Of a stretch of DNA of 64,000 nucleotides, positions 8,616 to 17,664 are shown one piece after another. Numbering within the stretch: position 1 is the stretch's first letter; the number at the start of each line of letters is the position of its first letter. The stretch is from Pseudomonadota bacterium (GTDB lineage: Bacteria > Pseudomonadota > Gammaproteobacteria > Pseudomonadales > Oleiphilaceae). The notes beneath the pieces are model-generated. The model searched no databases, was not told the DNA's origin, and saw only the letters and a list, made by a program, of their open reading frames with translations. A program made the position numbers and the translations under genes. The stretch covers positions 6,016 through 70,015 of the forward strand of contig JAEZAA010000175.1 of the NCBI GenBank assembly GCA_023430625.1. Reading direction: 5' to 3'.

Positions 8616-11108
8616 CTACTGCGTCTGACGGATAGCCTCCATGGGCGCGACCCGTACCACCTGCAAGCTTTGCAGGTAGCCCAGGCAACCGACCACCAGC
8701 GCTCCCAGAACAGGCGCCAGCAGCCAGACCTCCGGATGGGCCTGGGCCTGCATATCCAGCACCAGAACCTGGATTGCCCACACCGTCAGCTCGGCACCGA
8801 TGACCGCCACCAGACCGGCCAGCGCCCCCAGCACCGCAAACTCGACAAAGATGCCGCCTGCAATCAATTTGCGGCCCGCTCCAAGCGCCCGGAGTAATGC
8901 GCCCTCATGATAACGCTCGCCCATGGTGACATTCACCAATGCGGCCACCACCAGCAAGGCGGCCACCAGGATCAGGGCGAGGACCAGCTCGATCGCCACA
9001 CTCACCTGCATCATCACCGACCGTACCCGCTCGATCAGCTGATCGAGCTCCAGGATCGTGACCGTTGGATAGCGGCTGGTCAATTCGTTCAACAGTCCCT
9101 TCTGCTCGGGCTTCAGGTGGATGCTCGTGATGTAGGTGGTGGGAAATTCCTCCAAAAAGCCCGGCGTGAACACCACATAGAAGTTCGGCTTCATGCTGTC
9201 CCACTCCACGGTGCGGAAGCTCTTGACGGTGACGTCGACCCGGCGGTCGCCAACGGTGAAGGTCAGCAGATCACCCAGTTTAAGCCCCAGGCGCTGAGCC
9301 AACTTGGCCTCCACCGACACCCAGGGTTCAGGCGCTGCCAGCGACTCCCACCATTCACCCTCCACGATTCGATTGTCGCTGGGCGGCGTTTCCATCCAGG
9401 TCAGATTGAGCTCGCGGTTCAGCGCGTTGACCTCCTCGTCCTTGCTCACCACTCGTCGTGCCGGCTCGTTATTGATGTGGCTGAGCCGGCCTCGCACGAT
9501 GGGATACAAGCCAGCGGCGGGCACCGCCTGTTCCTCCAGATAGCGGTCCAGCGCGGGTATGTCCTCCGGTGCGATGTTGATCAGGAAGTGATTGGGCGCA
9601 TCTTCCGGCAATTGCGCCTGCCACTCCGACACCAGGCTGGTGCGGGTCAGATAGATGATGGTCAACAACATCAGGGCCAGGGCGAATACCACCATTTGCA
9701 GAATGCTCTGCCAGCGGCGGCGGGCGACGGAGGCAAGCCCTAGCTTCCAGAAGGATCCGGCGCGGGTGCCCACCAGACGACCCGCGCGCAAAAAGACGGC
9801 GGCCAGCACCACGAACACAAGCACCACCGCCAGCAGACCACCCACCACCAGCCCGGTCAGGCGCCAGTCGCCGCTGTACAGGTAAAGCACGCCTACGACC
9901 GCCAGTACGCCGGCACCGTACAACCAGGCCGAGCCACTGCCCTGCACCGGCATGTCCCGTCGCAGCACCCGTGCCGGCGCTACTTTTTGCAGCATCAGCA
10001 AGGGCGGCATGGCAAATGCCAACAGGCTGATCATGGCCGTTGCCACCCCCAGGCTCAGGCTGCTCAGGGGCGTCTGCACCGCCACGGGCGGCAACAAATC
10101 CCGCAACACCCACAACACCACCAGATGCCCCAGCCAGCCCAGGAACAAGCCAATGCCGGCACAGACAAGCCCCAGGATGAGAAAACTAAAGCCATAGAAG
10201 CGACTGACCGCGCGCCCGCGCACGCCCAGCGTTTTCAACAGCGCCACCGTGTCGTACTGGCGCTGGGCATACTGACGCGCCGACATGGCAATGGCCACGC
10301 CCGCCAGAATGACGGCGAGGCTGCCGCCCAGCAACAGGTAGGTCTCTGCTTTCTGCAGGGCGTCGGCCAATGCCGGCCGGCCGCTACGCACATCCTGCCA
10401 GGTATGACTCGGCCCCAGGCGCGGCGCCAGCCAGGCTTCATAGGCCGCCAGCTGATCCGGCTCACCGGCGAACAGGTAGCGATACGTCAGGCGGCTACCG
10501 GGCTGAACCACGCCGGTGGCCTCCACGTCTTCCCAGTTCATGAGCACGCGGGGCGATAGATTGATAAAGCTGAAGGAGGCATCCGGCTCCCGCTGAACCA
10601 CCTGGGTCACCTGCAGCGCCAGATCGCCAAGCTCTGCGGTGTCGCCCACGTCCAGGCCGAGCAATGAGAACAGGCGCGGCGCAATCCAGATAGTTCCCGG
10701 CGATGGCGCCTGGCTAATCGGCCGTGTCGCGCCACGGGGGCTGTCGCTGATTTCCAGCGAGCCTTCAAGAGGATAATTGGACGTGGCGGCCTTCACGCTG
10801 ACCAGTTGCATGCCCTCTTCGCCGAACAGCATGCTGGCGAACTCCAGCGTGCGCGCCACTTCGAGACCCTGAATGCGCGCCTGGGCCAGCCAGGTTTCGT
10901 CCACCGGTTGTGGGCTACTGAGCTGACGGTCGCCCGCCAGGAACTGGCTGGAGGACTGGAAGATGATTTGCTGCAGCTTGGCGGAAAACACGGCGATCGC
11001 GGTGACCGTTGCCACCGCCACAATCAGGGAAATGGCGAGAATGCGCAGCTCCCGCGAACGCTGGTCGCGGCGTACCAGGCGGTAACCTTCCCGTAGGACG
11101 ATTCTCAT
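8616..11108 (-). CDS. ABC transporter permease, FtsX/MacB-type (YbbP-like)
   Basis: An 830-residue inner-membrane permease. It has an N-terminal membrane helix (LRILAISLIVAVATVTAIAVF) and a large periplasmic domain to about residue 250. A central bundle of helices follows, with an FtsX-like core around 255-480. After a second periplasmic domain there is a C-terminal FtsX core (IELVLALILVAALLVVAALV onwards, with ERYHEGALLRALGAG as the coupling segment). This duplicated FtsX layout is that of YbbP. Its ATG overlaps the stop of the ATPase gene (TGATG), so both are co-translated. The pair likely works in lipid or lipoprotein handling rather than ordinary import; the substrate is not established. 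Confidence 0.9.
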   Translation of the reverse strand: MRIVLREGYRLVRRDQRSRELRILAISLIVAVATVTAIAVFSAKLQQIIFQSSSQFLAGDRQLSSPQPVDETWLAQARIQGLEVARTLEFASMLFGEEGMQLVSVKAATSNYPLEGSLEISDSPRGATRPISQAPSPGTIWIAPRLFSLLGLDVGDTAELGDLALQVTQVVQREPDASFSFINLSPRVLMNWEDVEATGVVQPGSRLTYRYLFAGEPDQLAAYEAWLAPRLGPSHTWQDVRSGRPALADALQKAETYLLLGGSLAVILAGVAIAMSARQYAQRQYDTVALLKTLGVRGRAVSRFYGFSFLILGLVCAGIGLFLGWLGHLVVLWVLRDLLPPVAVQTPLSSLSLGVATAMISLLAFAMPPLLMLQKVAPARVLRRDMPVQGSGSAWLYGAGVLAVVGVLYLYSGDWRLTGLVVGGLLAVVLVFVVLAAVFLRAGRLVGTRAGSFWKLGLASVARRRWQSILQMVVFALALMLLTIIYLTRTSLVSEWQAQLPEDAPNHFLINIAPEDIPALDRYLEEQAVPAAGLYPIVRGRLSHINNEPARRVVSKDEEVNALNRELNLTWMETPPSDNRIVEGEWWESLAAPEPWVSVEAKLAQRLGLKLGDLLTFTVGDRRVDVTVKSFRTVEWDSMKPNFYVVFTPGFLEEFPTTYITSIHLKPEQKGLLNELTSRYPTVTILELDQLIERVRSVMMQVSVAIELVLALILVAALLVVAALVNVTMGERYHEGALLRALGAGRKLIAGGIFVEFAVLGALAGLVAVIGAELTVWAIQVLVLDMQAQAHPEVWLLAPVLGALVVGCLGYLQSLQVVRVAPMEAIRQTQ

Positions 11109-11797
11109 CAGACCGCCCCCGTCATCAGCTGGCCGGCCTCCATGTGGAAACTGCGCCCGCAGCGCTCAGCCAGGTGCTCGTCATGGGTGACCAGCACCAG
11201 GGTCGTGTTATGTTCACGGTTTAGCTCAAACAACAGCTCGACAATCCGCGCGCCGGTTGCGGTGTCCAGGTTCCCGGTCGGTTCATCGGCAAACAGGATC
11301 TGCGGCCGGCAGGCAAACGCCCGCGCCAAAGCCACCCGCTGCTGCTCACCGCCGGAGAGCTGGCGCGGGAAATGGGTCTCCCGATGACTGAGCCCGACCC
11401 GCTGCAGGAACTGGCGCGCCTGCTCCTCAGGCCGCTCCTCGCCCTTCAGCTCAAGCGGCAGCATCACGTTTTCCAGGGCGGTCAGTGACGACAGCAGTTG
11501 GAAATTCTGGAACACGAAGCCGACACTGTGAGCGCGCACATCGGCCCGTTCTTCCTCGGTCAGCTGAGTCAGATCGCGCCCCTGCAGTAGAATTCGTCCC
11601 TGGCTGGGAACATCGAGCCCCGCCAGTAGTCCAAGCAACGTCGTCTTCCCCGACCCGGAGCTGCCCACGATGGCAACGGTTTCGCCTGGGTTGATTTCCA
11701 GCGATATACCTCTCAGGATTTCCAGGGGTTCCGACGCAAACTGCACGGACTTGAAAACATTTTCCGCAACCAGAACAGCTGGAGCATTCATCGACAT
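11108..11797 (-). CDS. ABC transporter ATP-binding protein (YbbA-like)
   Basis: A 229-residue ATPase of the LolD/MacB/FtsE group. Walker A is GSSGSGKTT, the Q-loop lies in VGFVFQNFQ, the signature is LSGGEQQR, Walker B is ILFADEPTGNLD and the switch histidine is in LVTHD. It energises the permease encoded directly downstream. The ATG at 11795-11797 has GGGAG 5 nt upstream; a second in-frame ATG lies 6 nt later. Its start codon shares the palindrome CATG with the start of the divergent tesA gene. Pairing with tesA is also seen in E. coli. Confidence 0.92.
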   Translation of the reverse strand: MSMNAPAVLVAENVFKSVQFASEPLEILRGISLEINPGETVAIVGSSGSGKTTLLGLLAGLDVPSQGRILLQGRDLTQLTEEERADVRAHSVGFVFQNFQLLSSLTALENVMLPLELKGEERPEEQARQFLQRVGLSHRETHFPRQLSGGEQQRVALARAFACRPQILFADEPTGNLDTATGARIVELLFELNREHNTTLVLVTHDEHLAERCGRSFHMEAGQLMTGAV

Positions 11798-12446
11798 GCA
11801 TTCTCCCGATCGTAGTCGCGCCTACCGACGTCTTGGCGGCCTGCTTGGCGCTTGGATTTTTCTTCTTTGGGCGAGCTTGCAGAGTGCGGCCGCGGCACCG
11901 GCCTCCACCATCCTGGTTTTTGGCGACAGCCTGAGTGCATCCTACGGCGTTCCGGTCGAACGGAGCTGGGTGACCCTGCTCGAAAAACGCCTCGACATAA
12001 TGGACAAACCCTACCGTGTAATCAACGCCAGTATCAGCGGCGAAACCACCGATGGCGGCCTGCGCCGGCTCCCGGAAGTACTGGCGCGCACCAAGCCCGC
12101 ACTGGTGATTCTGGAACTTGGCGGCAACGACGGGCTGCGCGGGTTTCCCCTGAAAGTCGTCCAGGAAAATCTCAGCGGCATGGTCACCGCCGCACTCGAC
12201 GCCAACGCCAAGGTGCTGCTGGTCGGCATGCGCATCCCGCCCAATTACGGCAAGCGCTACACCGAAGGATTCCACAAGCTCTTCGGACAGGTCGCGGACC
12301 AGCACGATACGCCGCTGGTGCCATTTATGCTGGAAGAGATCGCGGTCAAGCCGGAGCTGATGCAGGAGGATCGCATTCATCCCCGGGCTGAAGCCCAGGC
12401 GCAGATACTGGACAACATCTGGCCCCACCTGGAACCTCTGCTATAA
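11796..12446 (+). CDS. tesA: Arylesterase / lysophospholipase-thioesterase I (GDSL family)
   Basis: A 216-residue exported GDSL hydrolase. The N-terminus has basic residues, a hydrophobic core (GGLLGAWIFLLWASLQ) and an AAAA-AP cleavage region. Block I is VFGDSLSASYG with nucleophile Ser46. Block III is ELGGNDGLRG with the oxyanion Asn. Block V is EDRIHPRAEAQ with the Asp-His pair. TesA hydrolyses thioesters, aryl esters and lysophospholipids in the periplasm. The ATG at 11796 is chosen because it gives the proper signal peptide; longer upstream frames overlap ybbA. It is divergent from ybbA with overlapping start codons. Confidence 0.93.
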   Translation: MHSPDRSRAYRRLGGLLGAWIFLLWASLQSAAAAPASTILVFGDSLSASYGVPVERSWVTLLEKRLDIMDKPYRVINASISGETTDGGLRRLPEVLARTKPALVILELGGNDGLRGFPLKVVQENLSGMVTAALDANAKVLLVGMRIPPNYGKRYTEGFHKLFGQVADQHDTPLVPFMLEEIAVKPELMQEDRIHPRAEAQAQILDNIWPHLEPLL

Positions 12447-12531
12447 AAGCGGAGGCTCACCCGTGAAACCCGCCACCTTGACCTGTCGCCGGTGTGTTGG
12501 ATAGGCGTTCGCGGCAGAAGTTCCTGGCCGG

Positions 12532-13482
12532 CTAGCGCCCTTCCTTGAGAAAGCGCAGGGCGCGCTCCTCGGACCAGTACAAGTCCTGCTCATTGAAGCG
12601 GACAAAGCCCACATGTCCTCCCGAGCTGGGCACTTCCAATCGTACCTGGGCATGGCCCTGGACTTCCTTGGTGGGAAAGCACTCCGGGGCCAGGAAGGGA
12701 TCGTTGGCGGCATTGACGATCAAGGTGGGCACCCGGATATCGCCGATAAAACCTCGGCTGCTGCAGCGCGCCCAATAATCCTCGGCATCGCGAAAACCAT
12801 GCATGGGCGCGGTGAAGCGATCATCGAATTCCTGGAACGTCCGCAAGCGCTCAATGCCAGTGAGATCGATCTGGCCTGGAAAGCTCTGCTGCTTGAGCTC
12901 CATTTTCTGTCGCAGACTCCGGATGAAGCGTCGCATGTAGATATAGTTGGAGGGGCGCGCCAGTTGTCGTGCCCCCGCCGCCAGATCGCAGGGCACCGAG
13001 AATACCACCGCGCGGGACACCTGAGCCGGCAACGCACTGCCGCGCTCGCCGAGATAAACCAGTGTCAGGTTTCCACCCAGGCTAAAGCCAACCAGCGCCA
13101 CCTCGTCGTACGCCCCGCTCGCCAGCGCATGCGACACGACCGCGTCCAGATCCTCGGTTGCACCACTGTGATAGAACCGCAGGCAGCGATTCATCTCGCC
13201 GCCACAGGAGCGGAAATTCCAGGCCAGTGCATCCCAGCCGCCTGCGTTGACCGCCCGGGCCATGCCGGCAACGTACGGGCGCCGACTGTTTCCCTCCAGC
13301 CCATGGGAAATCACCACCAGCCGACGGGCGCCGACCCGGCTCCAGTCCAGGTCGAGAAAATCCCCATCCTCGGTGGTGATGCGCTCCCGGACGAAATGAT
13401 CCGTGGTGACCTTGCGCCAGAGGCTGGGGTAAATGCTCAGCAGATGGCCATTGCGCAGTAATGTGGGTGCCAGGTATTGCAT
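12532..13482 (-). CDS. YheT-family alpha/beta hydrolase
   Basis: A 316-residue hydrolase starting MQYLAPTLLRNGHLLSIYPS, with AAAGG 8 nt upstream. That beginning is typical of the YheT/EMB8 family. VVISHGLEGNS gives the HG oxyanion segment, and the nucleophile elbow is LVGFSLGGN. The catalytic Asp is probably in NAANDPFL and the His in GGHVGF. Members are putative esterases of unknown substrate, sometimes linked to PHA or lipid metabolism. It is in line with the universal stress protein gene, 55 bp downstream of it, and may be co-transcribed. Confidence 0.88.
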   Translation of the reverse strand: MQYLAPTLLRNGHLLSIYPSLWRKVTTDHFVRERITTEDGDFLDLDWSRVGARRLVVISHGLEGNSRRPYVAGMARAVNAGGWDALAWNFRSCGGEMNRCLRFYHSGATEDLDAVVSHALASGAYDEVALVGFSLGGNLTLVYLGERGSALPAQVSRAVVFSVPCDLAAGARQLARPSNYIYMRRFIRSLRQKMELKQQSFPGQIDLTGIERLRTFQEFDDRFTAPMHGFRDAEDYWARCSSRGFIGDIRVPTLIVNAANDPFLAPECFPTKEVQGHAQVRLEVPSSGGHVGFVRFNEQDLYWSEERALRFLKEGR

Positions 13483-13537
13483 TATCTTGCCTTTCTTCAG
13501 TTCATGGCCGGGACCTCCCTCTTCCCGGACCTTGTAA

Positions 13538-14440
13538 TCAGCGCACCACCAGCACGTCGGAGTCCAGATCATCCAGTACCCGCTCCGCGGTACTGCCGAT
13601 AAAAACCCGGTCCAGGCCGCTACGCGAGACCGCCCCCATAACCGTCAGGTCGATCCCGTCCTCCCGCACGATGCGTGGGAGCACCTGCTCCGGCAATCCG
13701 TCTTCCAGCCGTGAAGAAGCCGTCGGGGCCTGGGCTGCAATCAGGTGCTCCAGCGCTTGCCGATGGTGGTCCCTGATCTCCTCTCGGAAAGCCGGATAAT
13801 CCGCCATCATGGCGTCGAATTCGGTGACCAGCCCGGTCGGAACCACCTCGTAGACGTGCAACACCTCGAGTTGACCCGCCAGACCACTCGCCACCTGCTG
13901 CGACCATTGCAGGATACGCTGGTCCAAGGCCACGTCCTTGGCGCGGGCATGGACCGGATCGACCGCCGCCAGAATGCGTGGCTGACTTTTCCACGGGTGT
14001 TCGCCGCGCACAAACCACAGGGGCGCCTTCGCCTCCCGCATCAGATGCCAGTCAGTGTTGGTAAACAGGGCACGGTTCAACGCGGAATGGTGATGGGTCT
14101 GCTTGATGATCAACCCTGCCCCCACCTCGTCGGCGCGGGTCAGCACCGCCTCATACAGAGGGCTCGCCCAACGCACCTCGCCACTGGCCGCCAATCCCTG
14201 CTGTTCAAGTTGCAGCAGAAAATCGTCCATCCGCCGCCGGATTGCGTTGAGATGCCCTTCGATCACACCCTGTACGGCCTGGGGATTGAAGTTATAGCTC
14301 GCATTCAGGGCATTGTTATAGTCCGCCGCAAACAGATGCAGCCGACCACCCGTGCCCCGCGCGATGTTCAGGGCGCGCTCCAGCAGCACCTGATTGTCGC
14401 CATTCGGGTCCAGGACCACCAGCAGGTTTGTGTTATCCAT
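13538..14440 (-). CDS. Universal stress protein with two Usp domains (UspE-like)
   Basis: A 300-residue tandem Usp protein. Domain 1 begins NLLVVLDPNGDNQVLLERAL and domain 2 begins near residue 155 with PRILAAVDPVHARAKDVALD. The end of domain 2 carries DLTVMGAVSRSGLDRVFIGSTAERVLDDLDSDVLVV, corresponding to the G-X2-G-X9-G(S/T) nucleotide-binding loop seen in ATP-binding Usp proteins. Length and layout match UspE. The role is stress endurance, in the cytoplasm. The ATG has GGAG 9 nt upstream. It probably shares a transcript with the downstream hydrolase. Confidence 0.88.
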   Translation of the reverse strand: MDNTNLLVVLDPNGDNQVLLERALNIARGTGGRLHLFAADYNNALNASYNFNPQAVQGVIEGHLNAIRRRMDDFLLQLEQQGLAASGEVRWASPLYEAVLTRADEVGAGLIIKQTHHHSALNRALFTNTDWHLMREAKAPLWFVRGEHPWKSQPRILAAVDPVHARAKDVALDQRILQWSQQVASGLAGQLEVLHVYEVVPTGLVTEFDAMMADYPAFREEIRDHHRQALEHLIAAQAPTASSRLEDGLPEQVLPRIVREDGIDLTVMGAVSRSGLDRVFIGSTAERVLDDLDSDVLVVR

Positions 14441-14516
14441 CTGTACGATCTCCTTGGGTCAGATACCGTGTCATCCTGACTGGCGACATCGGCGAAAATT
14501 TCAGTGGGACGCAGGC

Positions 14517-14545
14517 TTGACGCCTCTAATCGAGGTCTATATTAT
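14517..14545 (+). promoter_or_regulatory. Sigma-70 promoter for the first tRNA-Asn gene
   Basis: TTGACG (14517-14522), a 17-bp spacer and TATTAT (14540-14545) lie 21 bp before the tRNA. The spacer contains the small dyad CCTC...GAGG. Confidence 0.75.
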
Positions 14546-14566
14546 TCGCAGCCTGCGTATGGCGGT

Positions 14567-14642
14567 TCCTCGATAGCTCAGTCGGTAGAGCAACGGACTG
14601 TTAATCCGTGGGTCGCTGGTTCGAGCCCAGCTCGAGGAGCCA
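14567..14642 (+). tRNA. tRNA-Asn (anticodon GTT), copy 1
   Basis: A 76-nt cloverleaf. The acceptor stem TCCTCGA pairs with TCGAGGA. The D loop is AGCTCAGTCGGTAGAGC, the anticodon stem-loop ACGGACTGTTAATCCGT carries GTT, and the T arm is GCTGGTTCGAGCCCAGC. The discriminator is G and the CCA end is encoded. It is identical to the copy at 27783-27858. Confidence 0.98.
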
Positions 14643-14834
14643 ATTTACTCCTCCCCGCCTAACGCACCGCTCCAACATCTCCCGCGATATCCAGATTCCA
14701 ACGCCTCTTCTAATCCTAAAGTTCCAACCCTTAAGCCAGACACTTTTTCCCGATGATCAGTTTGCGTTGAGCCATTAGCGCCCACAGGCAACTAATGACC
14801 CAAACAACGCAACTCTATTCCTGCCCGGCTAACG

Positions 14835-16130
14835 CTAGAACAGGCGCTCCCGCTGCAGGAACGCCCTTAACGCCCGAAACAGCGTGTACGCATCGTCGCG
14901 CCCGGCCAGTTCCCGAATGGAGTGCATGGCGAACTGGGGTACCCCGATATCCAGTGTGCGCACACCCAGGTTACTGGCCGTAATTGGCCCAATCGTGCTG
15001 CCGCAGGCCATATCCGTTCGTACGACGAAGCTCTGATACGGCAAGCCTTCCTGCTCACTGAGAAAACGATAGAAGCCACTGGTTTCACTGCTGGTGGCAT
15101 AGCGCTGATTGGCGTTGACCTTGATCACCGGCCCCTGGTTGAGAATGGGACCGTGATTGGCGTCATGCTTGTCCACGTAATTGGGATGCACGCCGTGGGC
15201 GTTATCGGCGGAAACGAACAGGGACTGACTGATCACCCGCTGGCGACTCTCCGCATCGGGATATAAGCGCTCCAGCACGGACGCCAGAAACGGCCCCTGG
15301 GCACCTTCCGCCGACGAACTGCCTACCTCTTCGTGATCATTGAGAACCAGCAGGGCCGGCTGCGTCGTCGCCGAATCCAGCAGCGCCCGTAGGCCGATAT
15401 AGCAGCTCAACAGGTTGTCCAGCCGGGCCGAGGCAATGAATTCCTCGCGCAATCCCACCAGTGCCGGCGGTTGGGTGTCATAAAAGCACAACTCATAATC
15501 CAGCACCCGACTCACATCCAGCTCTGGATGTTCATCCTTCAGTTGCAACGTTAACACCGCACGCAGATCGACCTGCTCGCCACTACCCAACTGCAACAGT
15601 ACCGGCGGCAGCTCCCGCTGCGGATTGATGGAGCGGTTGCTGTTCGCCTCCCGATCCAGGTGAATGGCAAGGCTGGGAATAATCGCGACCGGCTTGCGGA
15701 AATTGACCAGGGCGGTACTCACCTCGCCCTTGGAGGTCACAAAGCTGACCCGGCCGGCCAGCGACAGATCCCGGTCAAACCAGGGTCCGTACAGCGCGCC
15801 ACCATATACCTCAACACCCAGCTGCCAATAGCCCTTATTGGTCAATCCCGGGTTGGGCTTCACCTTGAGGCATGGGCTGTCCGTGTGGGCACCCATCATC
15901 CGCACGCCGCGCTCGATCGCGTCCGACCCATTCACAAAGGCGATGATCGACGAGCCATTACGCACCACGAAGTAGCGCTCGCCTTCCTGCAAGGTCCAGC
16001 TGTCCGCTTCGAACAACTGTTGATAGCCGGCATCCCGCAGGCGGGCCGCCACCTGCTCCACCGCGTGATAGGGCGTGGGCGACTCGCGGAGAAACTCAAA
16101 TAAATCCCGATTGAAATCGGCTTGTTGCAT
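14835..16130 (-). CDS. apeB: M18 family aminopeptidase (aspartyl aminopeptidase type)
   Basis: A 431-residue cytoplasmic zinc aminopeptidase, the usual M18 length. The chosen ATG (16128-16130) follows GAGGTGG. The frame could extend 95 residues upstream, but that part looks like translated leader. [14 protein letters not shown] carries the first metal-binding His and Asp. [19 protein letters not shown] carries the catalytic Glu pair, and [15 protein letters not shown] the later ligands. The [13 protein letters not shown] segment near the C-terminus is typical. It releases N-terminal, probably acidic, residues from peptides. It is divergent from the next gene across 305 bp. Confidence 0.93.
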   Translation of the reverse strand: MQQADFNRDLFEFLRESPTPYHAVEQVAARLRDAGYQQLFEADSWTLQEGERYFVVRNGSSIIAFVNGSDAIERGVRMMGAHTDSPCLKVKPNPGLTNKGYWQLGVEVYGGALYGPWFDRDLSLAGRVSFVTSKGEVSTALVNFRKPVAIIPSLAIHLDREANSNRSINPQRELPPVLLQLGSGEQVDLRAVLTLQLKDEHPELDVSRVLDYELCFYDTQPPALVGLREEFIASARLDNLLSCYIGLRALLDSATTQPALLVLNDHEEVGSSSAEGAQGPFLASVLERLYPDAESRQRVISQSLFVSADNAHGVHPNYVDKHDANHGPILNQGPVIKVNANQRYATSSETSGFYRFLSEQEGLPYQSFVVRTDMACGSTIGPITASNLGVRTLDIGVPQFAMHSIRELAGRDDAYTLFRALRAFLQRERLF

Positions 16131-16435
16131 GACCACCTCGAACGGACATCCTGGCACCGGTTGAGCGCGACAGGCAGTTAGGGATAGGGTTGCGATAGAT
16201 TTATAAAATAGCGACTTAGAACGCTGCCGGCCAGTGTGACATAGCACAAAGATACAGTGAACGGCGCCCCACGGGAGCATCCTGGCCGACAGCCGGATCA
16301 AACACCAGATTGTCTTGTTGATGCCCTGCATTCCACCAGCCTGAGTGGCGCACATGACGAGCGCTGCTGCGTGGTGAGTACGATTGGGAGCAGGTATAAT
16401 CGCGTCCGTTTTCACGGAACAGGTGACCTAACGCC
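16131..16435. other. Divergent intergenic region between apeB and the DEDD-like gene
   Basis: 305 bp without a credible gene. A TATAAT hexamer at 16395-16400 lies about 36 bp before the rightward gene and is a likely -10; a good -35 is not evident. An AT-rich stretch near 16195-16215 may serve apeB. Confidence 0.5.
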
Positions 16436-16924
16436 ATGCCCTATCCTCTCTTTTTGGACATCGAAGGCAGCAGCCACGACGAAGGCGCCCATCCCATCGC
16501 CGCCTCCTGGAGCCTGCCGGACGGCCAGATCAAGTCGGTGCTGATCATGCCGGAAGACGATTGGGAAGACTGGGACCTGGGCAATCTGGCGGCCCGTGGC
16601 ATCACCCGGGATCACCTGCTGGACCAGGGTTTCTCGGCACTGGATGTCATCCGCGAGATGAACCTGGACTTTGGCGACGCCCGCGTTTACATCGACGGCC
16701 TGGACTACGATCAGGAACTGCTCGACTGCCTATTCGAAGCCTATGGCGAGGAGCCCACCTTCGAACTGGTGTCCATTTCCCGCCGCATTCCGGACTATGG
16801 TTACGAGCAGTTTCTCAGTTATCGCCAGCAACTTCTGGAGGAGACCGGCCGCTCAGCCTACGACTCGGAATCGAACGTCTTCGTCATGCTGAAACTGGCC
16901 GATGAACTGGGCCTTGAAGATTAG
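16436..16924 (+). CDS. Uncharacterised protein with DEDD-exonuclease-like motifs
   Basis: A 162-residue acidic soluble protein. It starts PYPLFLDIEGSSHDEGAHPI, where D-x-E on a first beta strand resembles Exo I of DnaQ/RNase T-type 3'-5' exonucleases. RVYIDGLDYDQELLDCLF around residues 82-99 could be Exo II, and AYDSESNVFVMLKLA near 141-155 could supply the last acidic residue. The usual H-x4-D of Exo III is absent, so activity is uncertain. AGGTGA lies 9 nt before the ATG. It may be a short, specialised or degenerate nuclease; no partner gene is adjacent. Confidence 0.6.
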   Translation: MPYPLFLDIEGSSHDEGAHPIAASWSLPDGQIKSVLIMPEDDWEDWDLGNLAARGITRDHLLDQGFSALDVIREMNLDFGDARVYIDGLDYDQELLDCLFEAYGEEPTFELVSISRRIPDYGYEQFLSYRQQLLEETGRSAYDSESNVFVMLKLADELGLED

Positions 16925-17070
16925 CGCCGGATCACGTCCAGGCGCCTGATTACCAACGAATTGTGATGTCCATCCGCGATTGGCCTGGCAGGCTCGGTTA
17001 AACTCCTGCGATCCAAGATGCGGGAACGGGTTCTCGTATCCGACTGATCGAATAGGAAGTTTTTCAACCC

Positions 17071-17634
17071 ATGCGCTATTCCCTCCTGCCCCTGGTCCTG
17101 GCTCTCGGCATTCCCTCGATGAGCTGGGCGGAAGTCGAAAAGGAAGATAAGACCTTTATTGGCGTGAGGATTACGGATCTGGAGCTGCGCTCGGTCGATG
17201 GCGACAAAGCCGCCAATATGCCGGGCGTGGAATTCGTTCTGGGCAGCTACATTACCGATTATGTGAAGGTAGAGGCGCGCCTGGGCGGCGCCTTGAAGGA
17301 AGACTCGCCGCGTGACGATTTCCAGGCGCGCGTCACCGGCTATGCCAGCTGGTACATGGGCCCCCGCTACCCCATCACTGACGACACCTCGGTGTACGGC
17401 CTGTTTGGCTTCTCGTTTATCAAGGGCAACGTCGACCGGGACGACCGCTACGCCTATCCCGATCTGCCAGACGACCTGTATGACAGCTCTTTCAGCGTCA
17501 GCTACGCCCTGGGCATGGATGTAGGCTTTGCCGAGAACTGGTACGCCAACTTCGAACTGGGCCGGATCCACCGCGACAGCATGACCAAGATCCGCACCAT
17601 GCACCTGGGCGCCGGCATCAAGTACGAGTTCTGA
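17071..17634 (+). CDS. Outer-membrane beta-barrel protein (OmpA/OmpX-like barrel)
   Basis: 187 residues with a cleavable signal peptide (MRYSLLPLVLALGIPSMSWA). The mature part is built of alternating strands with aromatic girdles (YVKVEARLGGAL, YASWYMGPRYPI, VYGLFGFSFIKG, NWYANFELGRIHR) and ends in KYEF. A C-terminal aromatic is the usual signal for Bam insertion. About eight strands are expected. No peptidoglycan-binding domain is present. Such small barrels are often annotated 'porin family'; the specific role is unknown. It is convergent with rlmKL, 30 bp away. Confidence 0.82.
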   Translation: MRYSLLPLVLALGIPSMSWAEVEKEDKTFIGVRITDLELRSVDGDKAANMPGVEFVLGSYITDYVKVEARLGGALKEDSPRDDFQARVTGYASWYMGPRYPITDDTSVYGLFGFSFIKGNVDRDDRYAYPDLPDDLYDSSFSVSYALGMDVGFAENWYANFELGRIHRDSMTKIRTMHLGAGIKYEF

Positions 17635-17664
17635 GCGAACCCGTACCGATACCACCGGCGACCG

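Noticed and set aside
11451..12428. 325-codon frame antisense to tesA and overlapping ybbA
   Set aside because: Contradicts two well-supported genes and contains no family motifs.
14643..14834. Integrated element at the first tRNA-Asn
   Set aside because: No repeated tRNA 3' end or integrase; only a short gap before the aminopeptidase gene.
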